A stretch of 64,000 nt of DNA from Nocardioides kribbensis (GCF_015070375.1 NZ_JADCLL010000001.1:560501-624500); one strand, 5' to 3'. Shown: positions 50,609 through 60,289, counted from the stretch's first letter. Made by a program: numbers and translations. The notes: a model not told the origin generated them from the letters alone.

Positions 50609-51246
50609 GCCTTCTCCCCCTCGAGGCGGGCCGCTGCGGTGAGGTCGCGCGAGCGGGCGTAGTCGGTGAGCATGTCGCGCAGCTGGCGACGGCCGCGGTG
50701 CAGTCGCGACATCACGGTGCCGATCGGCGTCTCCATGATCTCGGCGATCTCCTTGTAGGCGAAGCCCTCCACGTCGGCGAGGTAGACCGCGAGGCGGAAC
50801 TCCTCGGGCAGGCGCTGCAGGGCGTCCTTGACCTGCGAGTCGGGCAGGTGCTCCAGCGCCTCGGTCTCGGCCGACTTCAGGCCGGTGGAGGTGTGCGACT
50901 CCGCGCGGGCCAGCTGCCAGTCCTCGACGTCCTCCGACATCGACTGCTGCGGCTGGCGCTGCTTCTTGCGGTAGGTGTTGATGAAGGTGTTGGTGAGGAT
51001 GCGGTAGAGCCAGGCCTTGAGGTTGGTGCCGGGCTTGAACTGGTGGAAGGAGGAGTAGGCCTTGGCGAAGGTCTCCTGCACCAGGTCCTCGGCGTCGGCG
51101 GGGTTGCGCGTCATGCGCATCGCGGCCGAGTAGAGCTGGTCGAGGAAGGGCAGGGCGTCGCGCTCGAAGCGCGCGGAACGCTCGGTCTCGGTCTCGGTGG
51201 CGAGGTCGACCGGCGCATCGGCCGGGCTCTCGAAGGTGTCGGTCAT
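50605..51246 (-). CDS. sigR: ECF sigma factor SigR (SigH)
   Basis: Thiol-oxidative stress sigma factor, 213 residues from ATG 51246 (MTDTFESP). Region 2: [40 protein letters not shown] and [20 protein letters not shown]; region 4: [20 protein letters not shown] then [20 protein letters not shown]. Coupled to RsrA. The reading frame is open upstream, and a GTG at 51327 could add 27 residues; the extended form might equal the unstable SigR' isoform known in Streptomyces. A SigR-type promoter is upstream. Confidence 0.95.
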   Translation of the reverse strand: MTDTFESPADAPVDLATETETERSARFERDALPFLDQLYSAAMRMTRNPADAEDLVQETFAKAYSSFHQFKPGTNLKAWLYRILTNTFINTYRKKQRQPQQSMSEDVEDWQLARAESHTSTGLKSAETEALEHLPDSQVKDALQRLPEEFRLAVYLADVEGFAYKEIAEIMETPIGTVMSRLHRGRRQLRDMLTDYARSRDLTAAARLEGEKA

Positions 51247-51336
51247 CGCGTCCCAGACTAGGCCCTCGGCGGTGGGCCGCGGGTCGCGGGACGGCCGCGT
51301 GGCGGGAGGTTCCAGAAGTGCGATCACGTCAGGTGG

Positions 51337-51362
51337 AACGCCCCGCCCCTGCCGCCCATTCC
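51337..51362 (-). promoter_or_regulatory. SigR-dependent promoter of sigR
   Basis: Minus strand: GGAAT (51362-51358), exactly 18 bases, GTT (51339-51337), which matches the SigR consensus GGAAT-N18/19-GTT. It drives sigR, giving positive autoregulation. The predicted start of transcription falls at or next to GTG 51327, an in-frame upstream start of SigR. Confidence 0.85.
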
Positions 51363-51418
51363 CCGTGCCGACGCTCGGTTCCACCCGCGGGGCCGCCTCG
51401 CGGCGGTCGCGGGGAGGC

Positions 51419-52054
51419 TCAGCCCCCGACGACCCTGCCCAGCCAGGCCACGACCTCGTCGACGACCAGCTCGCCCGCCTCCTCCTGGCCGAGGGCGGCG
51501 CGGGCCGGCACCTTCAGTCCGTGGTCGCCACCGGGCACGACGACGGTCTCGACGTCGGGGGGCAGCTCCTCGGGGCGGCCCATCGGGTCGCGCTCGCCCT
51601 GCACCACCAGCAGCGGCAGTCGGGCCCCGCGCAGCTCCGGCAGGCGCGAGCGCTCGGGGCGACCGGGCGGGTGCAGCGGGAACGACAGCGCCAGCACCCC
51701 CACCGCGCCCAGGCCCCGGGCGCAGCGTGCCGCCGAGCGCGCCCCGGCCGAGCGGCCGCCGATGAGCAGGGGCACGCGTCCGCGCAGGGCGTCGGCCCCC
51801 GCGACCAGCCCCTCGTCGAGCGTCGGGGGCGGCGTGGCGATCCGGCGGCCCGCGACCTTCCAGGGCTGCTCGAGCCGCACGACGGTGAAGCCTCGTCGCG
51901 GCAGTCGGTCGGCCAGCAGCTCGAGGTCCCAGGTGTCGATGCCCGCGCCCGCGCCGTGGCTGAGCAGCAGGCTCGCGCGGGGCTTGGGGGCGCGGTCGGT
52001 GACCAGCCTGGCCTCGCCGTGCGGGGTGGCGATCCGTCGCTCGGTCCTCGTCAC
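51419..52054 (-). CDS. Alpha/beta hydrolase (KANL3/TEX30-like)
   Basis: 211 residues from GTG 52054. The core strand [20 protein letters not shown] is followed by the nucleophile elbow [40 protein letters not shown], and the acid/His segments [20 protein letters not shown] and [20 protein letters not shown]. It belongs to the dienelactone-hydrolase-like group of unknown substrate. It begins 7 bases after the SRAP gene and is co-transcribed with it. Confidence 0.83.
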   Translation of the reverse strand: MTRTERRIATPHGEARLVTDRAPKPRASLLLSHGAGAGIDTWDLELLADRLPRRGFTVVRLEQPWKVAGRRIATPPPTLDEGLVAGADALRGRVPLLIGGRSAGARSAARCARGLGAVGVLALSFPLHPPGRPERSRLPELRGARLPLLVVQGERDPMGRPEELPPDVETVVVPGGDHGLKVPARAALGQEEAGELVVDEVVAWLGRVVGG

Positions 52055-52061
52055 CGACGCG

Positions 52062-52835
52062 TCACCGGCCGTCCTGCTCGCGCAGGTCGTCGGGCACGTC
52101 CTCGAGGGGCAGCGGTCGCACCAGCTCGGGGCCGTTGTTGCGCACGTTGGACACCAGGGTCGAGACGGCGACCGCCTCGAGCTCGCCCGGGGCGGCCGGC
52201 ACGAGCAGGTCGCGCGGGTCACCCGCACCGCCACCGGAGGGGTCGAGCCAGGCGTCGCGTCGCTCGCGCGGCACCATCAGGGGCATCCGGTCGTGGATGT
52301 GGCCCAAGGCGTCCTCGGCCGCGGTGGTCAGCACGGTGCAGGTCCAGCGGAAGCGCTCGGGGTCGTCGTCGGCCCGGTCGGGGTCGCGCCAGATCTCGTA
52401 GAGACCCGCCATGGCGAGCACCGAGCCGTCACGGGGGCGGATGAAGAAGGGCTGCTTGCGCGCCTTCCCCCCGGGTGACGTCGCACGGGTGGCGTACCAC
52501 TCGTAGTAGCCGTCGGCGGGCAGCAGGCAGCGGCGGGCGGCGAAGGCGCGGCGGAAGGCGGGCTTCTCGGCCACCGTCTCCATGCGCGCGTTGATCATGC
52601 GGCCTCCGATGGCGGGGTCCTTGGCCCACGACGGCACCAGCCCCCAGCGCAGCGCACGCAGCTGGCGCACCTGCGGGCGGTCCTCCTTCGCCGGGCGCTC
52701 GAGCACGGCGTAGACCTCCTTGGTGGGGGCGACGTTCCAGTCGGGGTCGAGGGGCGCGGCCAGCAGGGCGTCGGCGACCTCGAACTCGTCGACCAGGTCC
52801 TCGGGGCGTCGACTCGACGCGTACCTGCCGCACAT
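52062..52835 (-). CDS. SRAP/HMCES-family abasic-site DNA-protein crosslinker (YedK)
   Basis: 257 residues from ATG 52835. The N-terminal Cys2 ([20 protein letters not shown]) forms a thiazolidine crosslink with abasic sites in single-stranded DNA. Other motifs: [68 protein letters not shown] and the catalytic [20 protein letters not shown]. In M. tuberculosis the homologue is near sigH, as here. Its -10 box lies 7 bases before the ATG; no ribosome binding site is seen. Confidence 0.94.
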   Translation of the reverse strand: MCGRYASSRRPEDLVDEFEVADALLAAPLDPDWNVAPTKEVYAVLERPAKEDRPQVRQLRALRWGLVPSWAKDPAIGGRMINARMETVAEKPAFRRAFAARRCLLPADGYYEWYATRATSPGGKARKQPFFIRPRDGSVLAMAGLYEIWRDPDRADDDPERFRWTCTVLTTAAEDALGHIHDRMPLMVPRERRDAWLDPSGGGAGDPRDLLVPAAPGELEAVAVSTLVSNVRNNGPELVRPLPLEDVPDDLREQDGR

Positions 52836-52842
52836 GGGGCTC

Positions 52843-52848
52843 ACTGTA
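52843..52848 (-). promoter_or_regulatory. -10 box, leaderless start of the SRAP gene
   Basis: TACAGT on the minus strand, then 7 bases and ATG 52835. Confidence 0.55.
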
Positions 52849-52898
52849 GGCACTCCCCGCCACCCTCGGGGTGAGGACGTCGGCGGCGACGGTGCGGT

Positions 52899-52903
52899 AG
52901 GAA
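52899..52903 (+). promoter_or_regulatory. Possible -10 or ribosome binding site of the DoxX gene
   Basis: The hexamer TAGGAA ends 6 bases before ATG 52910. It lacks the final T of a -10 box and could equally be an AGGAAGG ribosome binding site, so it is left open. Confidence 0.3.
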
Positions 52904-52909
52904 GGGCCC

Positions 52910-53452
52910 ATGAGCCTGAGCCGACTGATCGCCCGTCCCCTCCTCGCCGCCGGTGTCGTCTACGGCGCCCAGACCGCGCTGCGCAACTCCTCCGCCCTGG
53001 CCCCCAAGGCGGCCCGCGTGACCGACCGCGTCGTGCCCGCCGTGCGCAAGGCCGTGCCCGGCGCTCCCATCCCCACCGACACCGCGACCCTGGTCAGGCT
53101 CAACGCCGGCGTGCAGATCGGCGCCGCGCTCGCGCTGGCCACCGGTCGCGCCCCCCGCTTGGGCGCCGGCGTCCTCGTGGCCTCCCTGGTGCCGACCACC
53201 ATCGCCGGCCACCCCTTCTGGTCGGAGACCGACCCGGCCGCCAAGCAGACCCACACGCTGCAGTTCTTCAAGAACCTCTCGCTCATCGGCGGCCTCATCA
53301 TCGCCGCCGGCGACACCGACGGCCAGCCCGGCGTGGCCTACCGCGCGCGCCGCGTCGCCAAGGACACCCGCCGCGAGGCCAAGCACCAGGCCAAGCTGAT
53401 CGCGACCGCGGCGCGCCAGGAGGCCCGCGTGGCCAAGGCGAAGGTCTCCTGA
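52910..53452 (+). CDS. DoxX-family membrane protein
   Basis: 180 residues of the DoxX/SURF4-type family. Hydrophobic segments include [60 protein letters not shown] and [20 protein letters not shown]. The C-terminus is long and basic ([20 protein letters not shown]). Members have been linked to thiol-redox control at the membrane, but no function is shown here. AroA follows 38 bases downstream. Confidence 0.8.
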   Translation: MSLSRLIARPLLAAGVVYGAQTALRNSSALAPKAARVTDRVVPAVRKAVPGAPIPTDTATLVRLNAGVQIGAALALATGRAPRLGAGVLVASLVPTTIAGHPFWSETDPAAKQTHTLQFFKNLSLIGGLIIAAGDTDGQPGVAYRARRVAKDTRREAKHQAKLIATAARQEARVAKAKVS

Positions 53453-53477
53453 CCGAGGCAGCGACACCGGGTCTCGG

Positions 53478-53483
53478 TAGTCT
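53478..53483 (+). promoter_or_regulatory. -10 box, leaderless start of aroA
   Basis: TAGTCT, then 7 bases and GTG 53491; no binding site lies upstream. Confidence 0.55.
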
Positions 53484-53490
53484 CACGCGG

Positions 53491-54807
53491 GTGAGGACCA
53501 CCCCCGACGAGGCCGCCGACGACCGCACCGCACCCGACCGCCCCACCGACCTGTGGCCCGCCCCGCGCGCGACCGGCCCGGTGGAGGCGGTCGTGTCGCT
53601 CCCGGGCAGCAAGTCGATCACCAACCGCGCCCTGCTGCTGGCCGCGATCGCCGATGGACCGTCGGTCGTGCGCCGCGCCCTGCGCTCGCGCGACACGACG
53701 CTCATGGCGGCGGCCCTGACCGGCCTCGGCGCCACGGTCGACACCACCGGCGAGGACTGGACCGTGACGCCCGGCGACCTGCGCGGCCCGGCCCACGTCG
53801 ACTGCGGCCTGGCCGGCACGGTCATGCGCTTCGTGCCCCCGGTGGCCGCTCTCGCCGACGGCACGGTCACCTTCGACGGCGACCCCCACATGCGCACCCG
53901 CCCGGTCGGCGGGGTGCTCGACTCGCTGCGCGCCCTCGGCGCCGACGTCGACGACGGCGGGCGCGGAGCGCTGCCCTTCGCCGTGCACGGCGCCGGCGCC
54001 GTGCACGGCGGCACGGTGCTCCTCGATGCCTCCTCGTCCTCGCAGTTCGTCAGCGCCCTGCTGCTCGCCGGGGCGCGCTACGAGCGCGGCGTCGACGTAC
54101 GCCACGACGGGGAGCCGGTGCCGTCGCTGCCCCACATCGAGATGACCGTCGCGATGGTGCGCGAGCACGGCGTGGAGGTCGACGACAGCGAGCCCGACCG
54201 CTGGCGCGTCGCGCCCGGACCGGTGGCCCCGGTCGACCGGACGGTCGAGCCCGACCTGTCCAACGCCGCGCCCTTCCTGGCCCTCGCCGCCGTCACCGGC
54301 GGCACGGTGACGGTGCGTGACTGGCCCCGCCGCACCACCCAGGCCGGCGACGCGCTGCGCGAGATCCTGGCCCTGATGGGCTGCGAGGTCGAGCTGGGCG
54401 GTGCGGGCCTGCGCGTGACCGGTCCCACGGCGCTGCTGGGCATCGACCACGACCTGCACGACGTCGGCGAGCTCGCCCCGGCGGTCGCCGCCCTCTGCGC
54501 GCTGGCCACGACCCCGTCCCACCTGCGCGGGATCGCCCACATCCGCCACCACGAGACCGACCGGATCACGGCCCTGGCGACCGAGCTGACGGCGTTGGGC
54601 GCCGACGTGAGCGAGCACGCCGACGGGCTGTCGCTCCGCCCGGCGCCGCTGCACGGCGGCACGTTCCACACCTACGCCGACCACCGCATGGCCCACGCCG
54701 CGGTGATCGTGGGGGCGGCCGTGCCCGGTGTGCTGGTCGAGGACGTCGCCACCACCGGCAAGACCTTCCCCGACTTCGCCGGCTTCTGGTCGGACCTCTT
54801 CCGGTGA
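53491..54807 (+). CDS. aroA: 3-phosphoshikimate 1-carboxyvinyltransferase (EPSP synthase)
   Basis: Sixth step of the shikimate pathway, 438 residues. Shikimate- and PEP-binding motifs are [80 protein letters not shown] and [20 protein letters not shown], and the C-terminal [20 protein letters not shown]. It is followed by rsgA after 16 bases. GTG 53491 is placed by the -10 box 7 bases upstream. Confidence 0.97.
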   Translation: MRTTPDEAADDRTAPDRPTDLWPAPRATGPVEAVVSLPGSKSITNRALLLAAIADGPSVVRRALRSRDTTLMAAALTGLGATVDTTGEDWTVTPGDLRGPAHVDCGLAGTVMRFVPPVAALADGTVTFDGDPHMRTRPVGGVLDSLRALGADVDDGGRGALPFAVHGAGAVHGGTVLLDASSSSQFVSALLLAGARYERGVDVRHDGEPVPSLPHIEMTVAMVREHGVEVDDSEPDRWRVAPGPVAPVDRTVEPDLSNAAPFLALAAVTGGTVTVRDWPRRTTQAGDALREILALMGCEVELGGAGLRVTGPTALLGIDHDLHDVGELAPAVAALCALATTPSHLRGIAHIRHHETDRITALATELTALGADVSEHADGLSLRPAPLHGGTFHTYADHRMAHAAVIVGAAVPGVLVEDVATTGKTFPDFAGFWSDLFR

Positions 54808-54823
54808 CCCGGGGGGCCGCGGC

Positions 54824-55834
54824 GTGAGCGGGCGCTACTCCGAGCACGACCACGAGCACTACGAGCGCCCACGGCGCCGCACCCGCCCGCGCACCAAGGA
54901 GCGGCCCTCCTACGACGACGCCGTCGAGGGACGGGTCGTCACCGTCGACCGGGGTCGCTTCACCCTCCTCGTCGACGAGCACCGGGCGATGGCCATGAAG
55001 GCCCGCCCGCTCGGGCGCAAGGGGGTGGTCGTCGGGGACCGCGTGCGGGTCGTGGGCGACACCTCGGGCGACGACGGCAGCCTGGCCCGCATCGTGGAGG
55101 TGACCGAGCGGCTCACCACCCTGCGCCGCACCGCTGACGACGACGACCCGGTGGAGCGGGTGATCGTCAGCAACGCCGAGCAGCTCGTGGTCGTGGTGGC
55201 GCTGGCCGACCCCGAGCCGCGCACCGGCCTGGTCGACCGCGCCCTCGTCGCGGCCTACGACGCCGGCATGGCTCCCCTGCTGTGCCTGACCAAGGCCGAC
55301 CTGGCCGACCCCGAGGCCTTCCTGTCCACCTACCGCGCCCTCGGCGTGCCGTGGGTCGTCACGCAGCGGGGCGGCGACGTCGGCGTGCTGCGCGAGCGCC
55401 TCGCCGGGCGCACCAGCGTGCTGGTCGGCCACAGCGGCGTGGGCAAGTCGACCCTGGTCAACGCGCTCGTGCCCGACGCCGGGCGCGCGGTCAGCCACGT
55501 CAACGCCGTCACCGGCCGCGGGCGGCACACCTCGACCTCGGCGTACATGCTCGCGCTCCCGCCGTCGGACCCCGGCGACCCCGACGACCGCGGGTGGATC
55601 ATCGACACCCCCGGCATCCGCTCCTTCGGCCTGGCCCACGTCGAGCCCGAGCACCTCATCGAGGCCTTCCCCGACCTCGACGAGATGACCGAGGACTGTC
55701 CCCGGGGCTGCACCCACGGCACCGAGGAGCCGGAGTGCGGGCTCGACGAGGCGGTGGCCGCCGGGCAGGCCGACGTCGAGCGCGTGGAGTCGTTCCGCCG
55801 GCTGCTGGCGGCCCGCAGCCACCACGACTGGTGA
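54824..55834 (+). CDS. rsgA: Ribosome small subunit-dependent GTPase A
   Basis: Circularly permuted GTPase that checks 30S subunit maturation; 336 residues from GTG 54824. An OB-like N-terminal domain (VEGRVVTVDRGRFTLLVDEH) comes before the G4 (LCLTKADLADPEAFL), G1 (LVGHSGVGKSTLVNALVPDA) and G3 (WIIDTPGIRSFGLAHVEPEH) motifs. The zinc site is DCPRGCTHGTEEPECGL. Adjacent to aroA as in M. tuberculosis. Confidence 0.96.
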   Translation: MSGRYSEHDHEHYERPRRRTRPRTKERPSYDDAVEGRVVTVDRGRFTLLVDEHRAMAMKARPLGRKGVVVGDRVRVVGDTSGDDGSLARIVEVTERLTTLRRTADDDDPVERVIVSNAEQLVVVVALADPEPRTGLVDRALVAAYDAGMAPLLCLTKADLADPEAFLSTYRALGVPWVVTQRGGDVGVLRERLAGRTSVLVGHSGVGKSTLVNALVPDAGRAVSHVNAVTGRGRHTSTSAYMLALPPSDPGDPDDRGWIIDTPGIRSFGLAHVEPEHLIEAFPDLDEMTEDCPRGCTHGTEEPECGLDEAVAAGQADVERVESFRRLLAARSHHDW

Positions 55835-55899
55835 GCGCGCCGCGCCCCTCGCCGGGGCCCGGTGGCGTGGTCGCGGCACCCGCGCGCGCCGCCGGACCG

Positions 55900-55905
55900 T
55901 AGCCT
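55900..55905 (+). promoter_or_regulatory. -10 box, leaderless start of hisN
   Basis: TAGCCT, then 7 bases and GTG 55913. Confidence 0.55.
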
Positions 55906-55912
55906 GTCCTCC

Positions 55913-56839
55913 GTGGCCACCTCCTCTGACACCGTGCACCGCGACTACACCGACGACCTGCGCCTGGCCCACGTGCTCGCCGACGACGCCGACTCGCTGA
56001 CCACCGACCGCTTCAAGGCGCTCGACCTGCACGTGATGAGCAAGCCCGACCTCACCCCGGTCACCGACGCCGACCAGGCCGTCGAGGAGAGCATCCGGCG
56101 CACCCTGTCGAAGGTCCGCTCCCGCGACGCCATCACCGGCGAGGAGCAGGGCTCCACCGGTCACAGCCAGCGCCGGTGGGTCATCGACCCCATCGACGGC
56201 ACCAAGAACTTCGTGCGCGGCGTGCCGGTGTGGGCCACCCTGATCTCGCTGGTCGTCGACGACGAGGTGGTGCTCGGGGTGGTCTCGGCGCCGATGCTGC
56301 AGCGACGCTGGTGGGCCTCCAGCGGCAACGGCGCGTGGACCGGTCGGAGCCTGCTCAAGGCCACCCGTTGCCAGGTCTCCGACGTGCGCCGGCTCGAGGA
56401 CGCCTCGCTGTCCTACTCCTCGCTCTCGGGCTGGGAGGAGCGCGGCCGCCTCGACGACATGCTCGCGCTGACCCGCCGCTGCTGGCGCACCCGGGCCTAC
56501 GGCGACTTCTGGTCCTACATGCTGCTCGCCGAGGGCGCCGTGGACCTGGCCGCCGAGCCCGAGCTCGAGGTCTACGACATGGCCGCCCTCGACGTGATCG
56601 TGCGCGAGGCCGGCGGCCGCTTCACCGCCCTCGACGGCACCGACGGCCCCTTCGGGGGCAACGCCCTGGCCTCCAACGGACACCTCCACGAGCCGGCGCT
56701 GTCGTTCCTGGCCTCGCTGCGCGACGACCCCGAGGGCACCGAGGACCCCGACTGGCCCCGCTCGGGGCCGGGGTCGGTCTCCGACCTGCGGGTCCGACGC
56801 GCCCGCGTGGCCGACGACGGCCCGGTCTACGACCAGTAG
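55913..56839 (+). CDS. hisN: Histidinol-phosphatase of the inositol monophosphatase family
   Basis: 308 residues from GTG 55913. IMPase fold: metal-binding ITGEEQGSTGHSQRRWVIDP then IDGTKNFVRGVPVWATLISL, and a C-terminal VYDMAALDVIVREAGGRFTA. This matches actinobacterial HisN, which dephosphorylates histidinol phosphate. General inositol monophosphatase activity is an alternative, since the folds cannot be told apart from sequence alone. Its transcript is probably leaderless. Confidence 0.87.
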   Translation: MATSSDTVHRDYTDDLRLAHVLADDADSLTTDRFKALDLHVMSKPDLTPVTDADQAVEESIRRTLSKVRSRDAITGEEQGSTGHSQRRWVIDPIDGTKNFVRGVPVWATLISLVVDDEVVLGVVSAPMLQRRWWASSGNGAWTGRSLLKATRCQVSDVRRLEDASLSYSSLSGWEERGRLDDMLALTRRCWRTRAYGDFWSYMLLAEGAVDLAAEPELEVYDMAALDVIVREAGGRFTALDGTDGPFGGNALASNGHLHEPALSFLASLRDDPEGTEDPDWPRSGPGSVSDLRVRRARVADDGPVYDQ

Positions 56840-56911
56840 GCCCGACCGTCGACCTGGTCAGGTGACCTGCGTCACTCGTAGAGTCGGCTCACGCCGACCC
56901 GAGGAGAGCGC

Positions 56912-57343
56912 ATGCACGTCGCCGAGATCCTGGCCGCCAAGGCCCCCGCCCCCGTGGTCACCGTCGCGCCCGACGCCGGGGTGCGCACCCTGCTCGCCCT
57001 GCTCGCCGAGCACAACATCGGAGCCGTCGTGGTCAGCTCCGACGGCACCGCGCTCGACGGCATCGTCAGCGAGCGCGACGTCGTGCGCCACCTGCACTCC
57101 GACGGCACGGTCGTGGACAACACCGTCGGCGCGATCATGACCGCCGTGGTGGAGACCTGCACCCCCGAGGACGACCTCGACGCGCTCATGACGACCATGA
57201 CCGAGCGCCGGATCCGGCACGTCCCCGTCGTCGCGGAGGGCCGCCTCGTGGGCGTCGTCAGCATCGGCGACGCCGTGAAGCACAAGATCGGCCAGCTGCA
57301 GTTCGAGCGCGACCAGCTCGACAGCTACGTCCACCAGGCCTGA
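56912..57343 (+). CDS. CBS-pair protein
   Basis: 143 residues consisting of two CBS domains (residues 1-62, TVAPDAGVRTLLALLAEHNI, and 66-125, ETCTPEDDLDALMTTMTERR), which usually bind AMP, ATP or SAM. The connecting segment is SERDVVRHLHSDGTVVDN. No other domain, so it is a sensor or a regulator of another protein. GAGGAGAGCGC precedes the ATG. Confidence 0.9.
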   Translation: MHVAEILAAKAPAPVVTVAPDAGVRTLLALLAEHNIGAVVVSSDGTALDGIVSERDVVRHLHSDGTVVDNTVGAIMTAVVETCTPEDDLDALMTTMTERRIRHVPVVAEGRLVGVVSIGDAVKHKIGQLQFERDQLDSYVHQA

Positions 57344-57350
57344 CCCCGAC

Positions 57351-57370
57351 CCGCGCCGGCCGGGGCGCGG
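57351..57370. terminator. Hairpin between converging CBS and lepB genes
   Basis: 7-bp stem CCGCGCC/GGCGCGG with a 6-base loop, 7 bases after the CBS stop and 12 before the lepB end. It could serve both strands. No T-run. Confidence 0.5.
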
Positions 57371-57381
57371 CGACGCCGGGA

Positions 57382-58173
57382 TCAGTCCTGGAGGGCCTGG
57401 TCGAGGGCGTCGAAGGCCTCGGGCCGGTGCAGCACCGAGAACCGGTCGGCGGGCCAGACCCGTGCGAGCACCTTGCCGACCACCAGGTCGGTGGGGACGT
57501 ACTCGTCGCCCTCCTCGCAGCCGGTGTCGGGGTTGCGGCAGATGTGGAAGCTGGAGTCGGCGGAGTCGTCACGGTGGTCGCCCATCACGAAGACGCTGCC
57601 CTCCGGGACCGGTCCCACCTCCCAGTCGGAGCGGCACTGGTTGACCATGGGCCCGTCGCAGTCGGCGCGGTTGCGGGTGAAGTCGGAGGAGTCGAGCGGC
57701 ACGCCGTTGATCGTGAGGCGGCCGTCGTCGTCGCAGCACACGATGACGTCGCCGGCCACGCCGATGACGCGCTTCACCAGGTGGCCGCCGGTGGGGTAGA
57801 GACCGATGCGGCTCATGACGGAGGTCAGGGTGTTGCCGGGTCCGACGTCCTCCTGCGGGCCGAGCCAGTCGCCCGGGTCCTCGAAGACGACCACGTCGCC
57901 GCGCTCGGGGTCCCCGCCACCCCAGTAGGACACCTTCTGCACGAGGATGCGGTCGTTGAGCACGAGCCCGGGCTCCATGGAGCCCGAGGGGATGTAGAAG
58001 GCCTGCACGAAGAAGGTCTTGACGACCAGCGCCAGGGCGAGGGCCATGACGAGCAGCAGGATGGACTCCTGCCACACGGGCAGGCGCCGGGGACGGCGGG
58101 CCGGCCCGGAGTCGTCGGCGCCGTCGGGGGCGTCGGCGCCGTCGCTCGCGCCGTGCTCGTCGTGCTGGGCCAC
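57382..58173 (-). CDS. lepB: Signal peptidase I
   Basis: S26 protease of 263 residues. One membrane helix near residues 36-55 (ILLLVMALALALVVKTFFVQ) follows a cytoplasmic acidic start. Catalytic Ser is in YIPSGSMEPGLVLNDRILVQ and Lys in GGHLVKRVIGVAGDVIVCCD; FVMGDHRDDSADSSFHICRN is box E, with an unusual cysteine-containing insert (RNPDTGCEEGDEYVPTD) after it. It removes Sec and Tat signal peptides. GTG 58173 has GAGAGG upstream. Confidence 0.94.
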   Translation of the reverse strand: MAQHDEHGASDGADAPDGADDSGPARRPRRLPVWQESILLLVMALALALVVKTFFVQAFYIPSGSMEPGLVLNDRILVQKVSYWGGGDPERGDVVVFEDPGDWLGPQEDVGPGNTLTSVMSRIGLYPTGGHLVKRVIGVAGDVIVCCDDDGRLTINGVPLDSSDFTRNRADCDGPMVNQCRSDWEVGPVPEGSVFVMGDHRDDSADSSFHICRNPDTGCEEGDEYVPTDLVVGKVLARVWPADRFSVLHRPEAFDALDQALQD

Positions 58174-58378
58174 GGCCCACCCCTCTCGGTCCCGCGTCGC
58201 GGGGTCCTTCCGGTGCCGCGCGGCTGCTGCCTGCGCGCCGCGACCCTACCCCGGTGTCCCTACGGTCCCCCGCACGCCTGGCGCGGTCGGTGCACGCGGT
58301 CGGGACACGCGGTGGCTAGGCTCCCACGGTCGGTCCGACCGGGCCGGCCACCAGGTCACCGAGAGGACACCGAGCACC

Positions 58379-58747
58379 ATGGACAAGCCCGAGATCGACT
58401 TCCCCGACTTCGAGCCGCCGAAGGACCTCGAGATCACCGACCTCACGGTGGGCGACGGCGAGGAGGCCGCCGCCGGCCAGACCGTCTCCGTGCACTACGT
58501 CGGCGTGGCCCACTCCACCGGCGAGGAGTTCGACGCCTCCTACAACCGCGGCGAGCCGCTGCGCTTCCGCCTCGGCATCGGCCAGGTCATCTCCGGCTGG
58601 GACACCGGCGTGCAGGGCATGAAGGTGGGCGGTCGGCGCAAGCTCGTCATCCCGCCGCACCTCGGGTACGGCGACCGGGGCGCCGGCGGGGTCATCAAGC
58701 CGGGCGAGACGCTGATCTTCGTCGTCGACCTGCTCGCGGTCTCCTGA
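58379..58747 (+). CDS. FKBP-type peptidyl-prolyl isomerase
   Basis: 122 residues, single FKBP domain without signal peptide: VSVHYVGVAHSTGEEFDASY, RFRLGIGQVISGWDTGVQGM, KVGGRRKLVIPPHLGYGDRG and TLIFVVDLLAVS. Cytoplasmic proline isomerase. The -10 box TAGGCT (58315) and binding site GAGAGGA 9 bases before the ATG suggest a normal leadered transcript. Confidence 0.94.
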   Translation: MDKPEIDFPDFEPPKDLEITDLTVGDGEEAAAGQTVSVHYVGVAHSTGEEFDASYNRGEPLRFRLGIGQVISGWDTGVQGMKVGGRRKLVIPPHLGYGDRGAGGVIKPGETLIFVVDLLAVS

Positions 58748-58769
58748 CGACCCCGCGCCACCGGCGACC

Positions 58770-59933
58770 GTGACGCACTTCGGCGACCACCAGACCGCGA
58801 TCTACGCCCAGGGCATGTTCCTGGGCCAGACCCCCGCGATCACCACCGACCTCGCGGGGCTGGAGGCGCGGGCCGCCGAGGTGCTGGAGCCGGCCGCGCT
58901 GGGCTACGTCGTGCCCAGCGCGGGCGGCGGCTCCACCGCCCGCGCCAACGTGGCCGCCTTCGAGCGGTGGCGGATCGTGCCGCGGATGCTGCGCGACCAC
59001 GCCCGGCGCGACCTCGCCACCACCGTGCTGGGCACGTCGATGGCCGCACCGGTGCTGCTCGGCCCGGTGGGGGTGCAGACCCTCGCCCACCCCGACGGCG
59101 AGCTGGCGAGCGCACGGGCGGCGACCGCCCTGGGGCTCACCTACGTGCACTCCACGCAGGCCAGCCACTCCCTGGAGGAGGCCGCCGGGGCCTCCGGCGA
59201 CGGGAGCCGGTGGTACCAGCTCTACTGGCCCTCCGACCCCGAGCTGTGCGAGAGCTTCCTCGACCGGGCGCACCGCGGCGGGTACACCCACCTGGTCGTC
59301 ACCGTCGACACCACCCTGCTGGGGTGGCGGCCCGCCGACCTCGACCGCGGCTACCTGCCGTTCCTGGCCGGCGAGGGCATCGCCAACTACACCAGCGACC
59401 CGGTCTTCACCCGCCGCCTCGAGCGGCCGGCGTCCGAGGACCCCGGCGCCGCGGGCATGGCCTTCGCCTCGGTCTTCCCCCACCCCGGCCTGTCGTGGGA
59501 CCGGCTGGCCTGGCTGCGCGAGCGGTGGGCCGGCCCGATCGTGCTCAAGGGCATCCAGCACGTCGACGACGCGCGGCTGGCCCGCGACCACGGCATGGAC
59601 GGCATCGTGGTGTCCAACCACGGCGGACGCCAGGTCGACGGGGCGGTGGCCTCCCTCGACGTGCTGCCCGCCATCGCCGAGGCCGTGGGGCCGGACCTGT
59701 GCGTGCTCTTCGACTCCGGGGTGCGCTCGGGGCCCGACGTGCTCAAGGCCCTCGCGCTGGGCGCGGAGGCCGTGCTGCTGGGGCGGCCCTACCTCTACGG
59801 CCTCGCCCTCGGCGGGCAGGCCGGGGTGGAGCACGTGCTGCGCTCCCTGCTGGCCGAGCTCGACCTCACCCTGGCCGGAGCGGGGTGGTCGTCCCTGGCC
59901 GACCTCGGACCGCACTGCGTCGTGCGGGCCTGA
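58770..59933 (+). CDS. FMN-dependent alpha-hydroxyacid oxidase (lactate 2-monooxygenase type)
   Basis: 387 residues with the (S)-2-hydroxyacid oxidase fold. FMN and active-site motifs: MAAPVLLGPVGVQTLAHPDG, YQLYWPSDPELCESFLDRAH, IVLKGIQHVDDARLARDHGM, GIVVSNHGGRQVDGAVASLD with the catalytic His, and LFDSGVRSGPDVLKALALGA. It is most like lactate 2-monooxygenase, which makes acetate and CO2 from lactate; other L-2-hydroxyacid oxidases are possible. GTG 58770 is 22 bases after the FKBP stop. Confidence 0.88.
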   Translation: MTHFGDHQTAIYAQGMFLGQTPAITTDLAGLEARAAEVLEPAALGYVVPSAGGGSTARANVAAFERWRIVPRMLRDHARRDLATTVLGTSMAAPVLLGPVGVQTLAHPDGELASARAATALGLTYVHSTQASHSLEEAAGASGDGSRWYQLYWPSDPELCESFLDRAHRGGYTHLVVTVDTTLLGWRPADLDRGYLPFLAGEGIANYTSDPVFTRRLERPASEDPGAAGMAFASVFPHPGLSWDRLAWLRERWAGPIVLKGIQHVDDARLARDHGMDGIVVSNHGGRQVDGAVASLDVLPAIAEAVGPDLCVLFDSGVRSGPDVLKALALGAEAVLLGRPYLYGLALGGQAGVEHVLRSLLAELDLTLAGAGWSSLADLGPHCVVRA

Positions 59934-59991
59934 CCCGGGGCGCGTGGCGAGGGCCGCGCTCCTCCCGTCCCACCAGGGTCCTGCCCGGGTC

Positions 59992-60240
59992 CTACCAGGG
60001 CAGCCCGTCGTCGAAGGCGCCCCCGTCGGCGACGCGCGCGGCCCGGCCGCGCAGCTCCACCACGTCTCCGGCCCTGAGCTGGCGCCCGCGACGCGTGTCG
60101 ACCTCGCCGTTGACGCGCACGTCGCCGGCCGCGACGACCTCCTTGGCCTCGGCCCCGCTGTCGATCAGATCGGCCAGCTTCAGGAACTGACCGAGCCGGA
60201 TCACCTGGTCACGGATGGGGACGTCGACGGGCTTGGGCAC
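59992..60240 (-). CDS. S4-domain RNA-binding protein (YbcJ-like)
   Basis: 82 residues from GTG 60240. A single S4 RNA-binding domain: IRLGQFLKLADLIDSGAEAK followed by VVAAGDVRVNGEVDTRRGRQ and LRAGDVVELRGRAARVADGG. Small S4 proteins of this kind are linked to ribosome quality or assembly, but the target is not known. An in-frame TTG 12 bases upstream is less likely. DUF445 lies 49 bases upstream on the same strand. Confidence 0.85.
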   Translation of the reverse strand: MPKPVDVPIRDQVIRLGQFLKLADLIDSGAEAKEVVAAGDVRVNGEVDTRRGRQLRAGDVVELRGRAARVADGGAFDDGLPW

Positions 60241-60289
60241 GACGCCAGTCAACCACCCGCCGCCGCCCGGACCGCCCGGGCCCCGCGGG

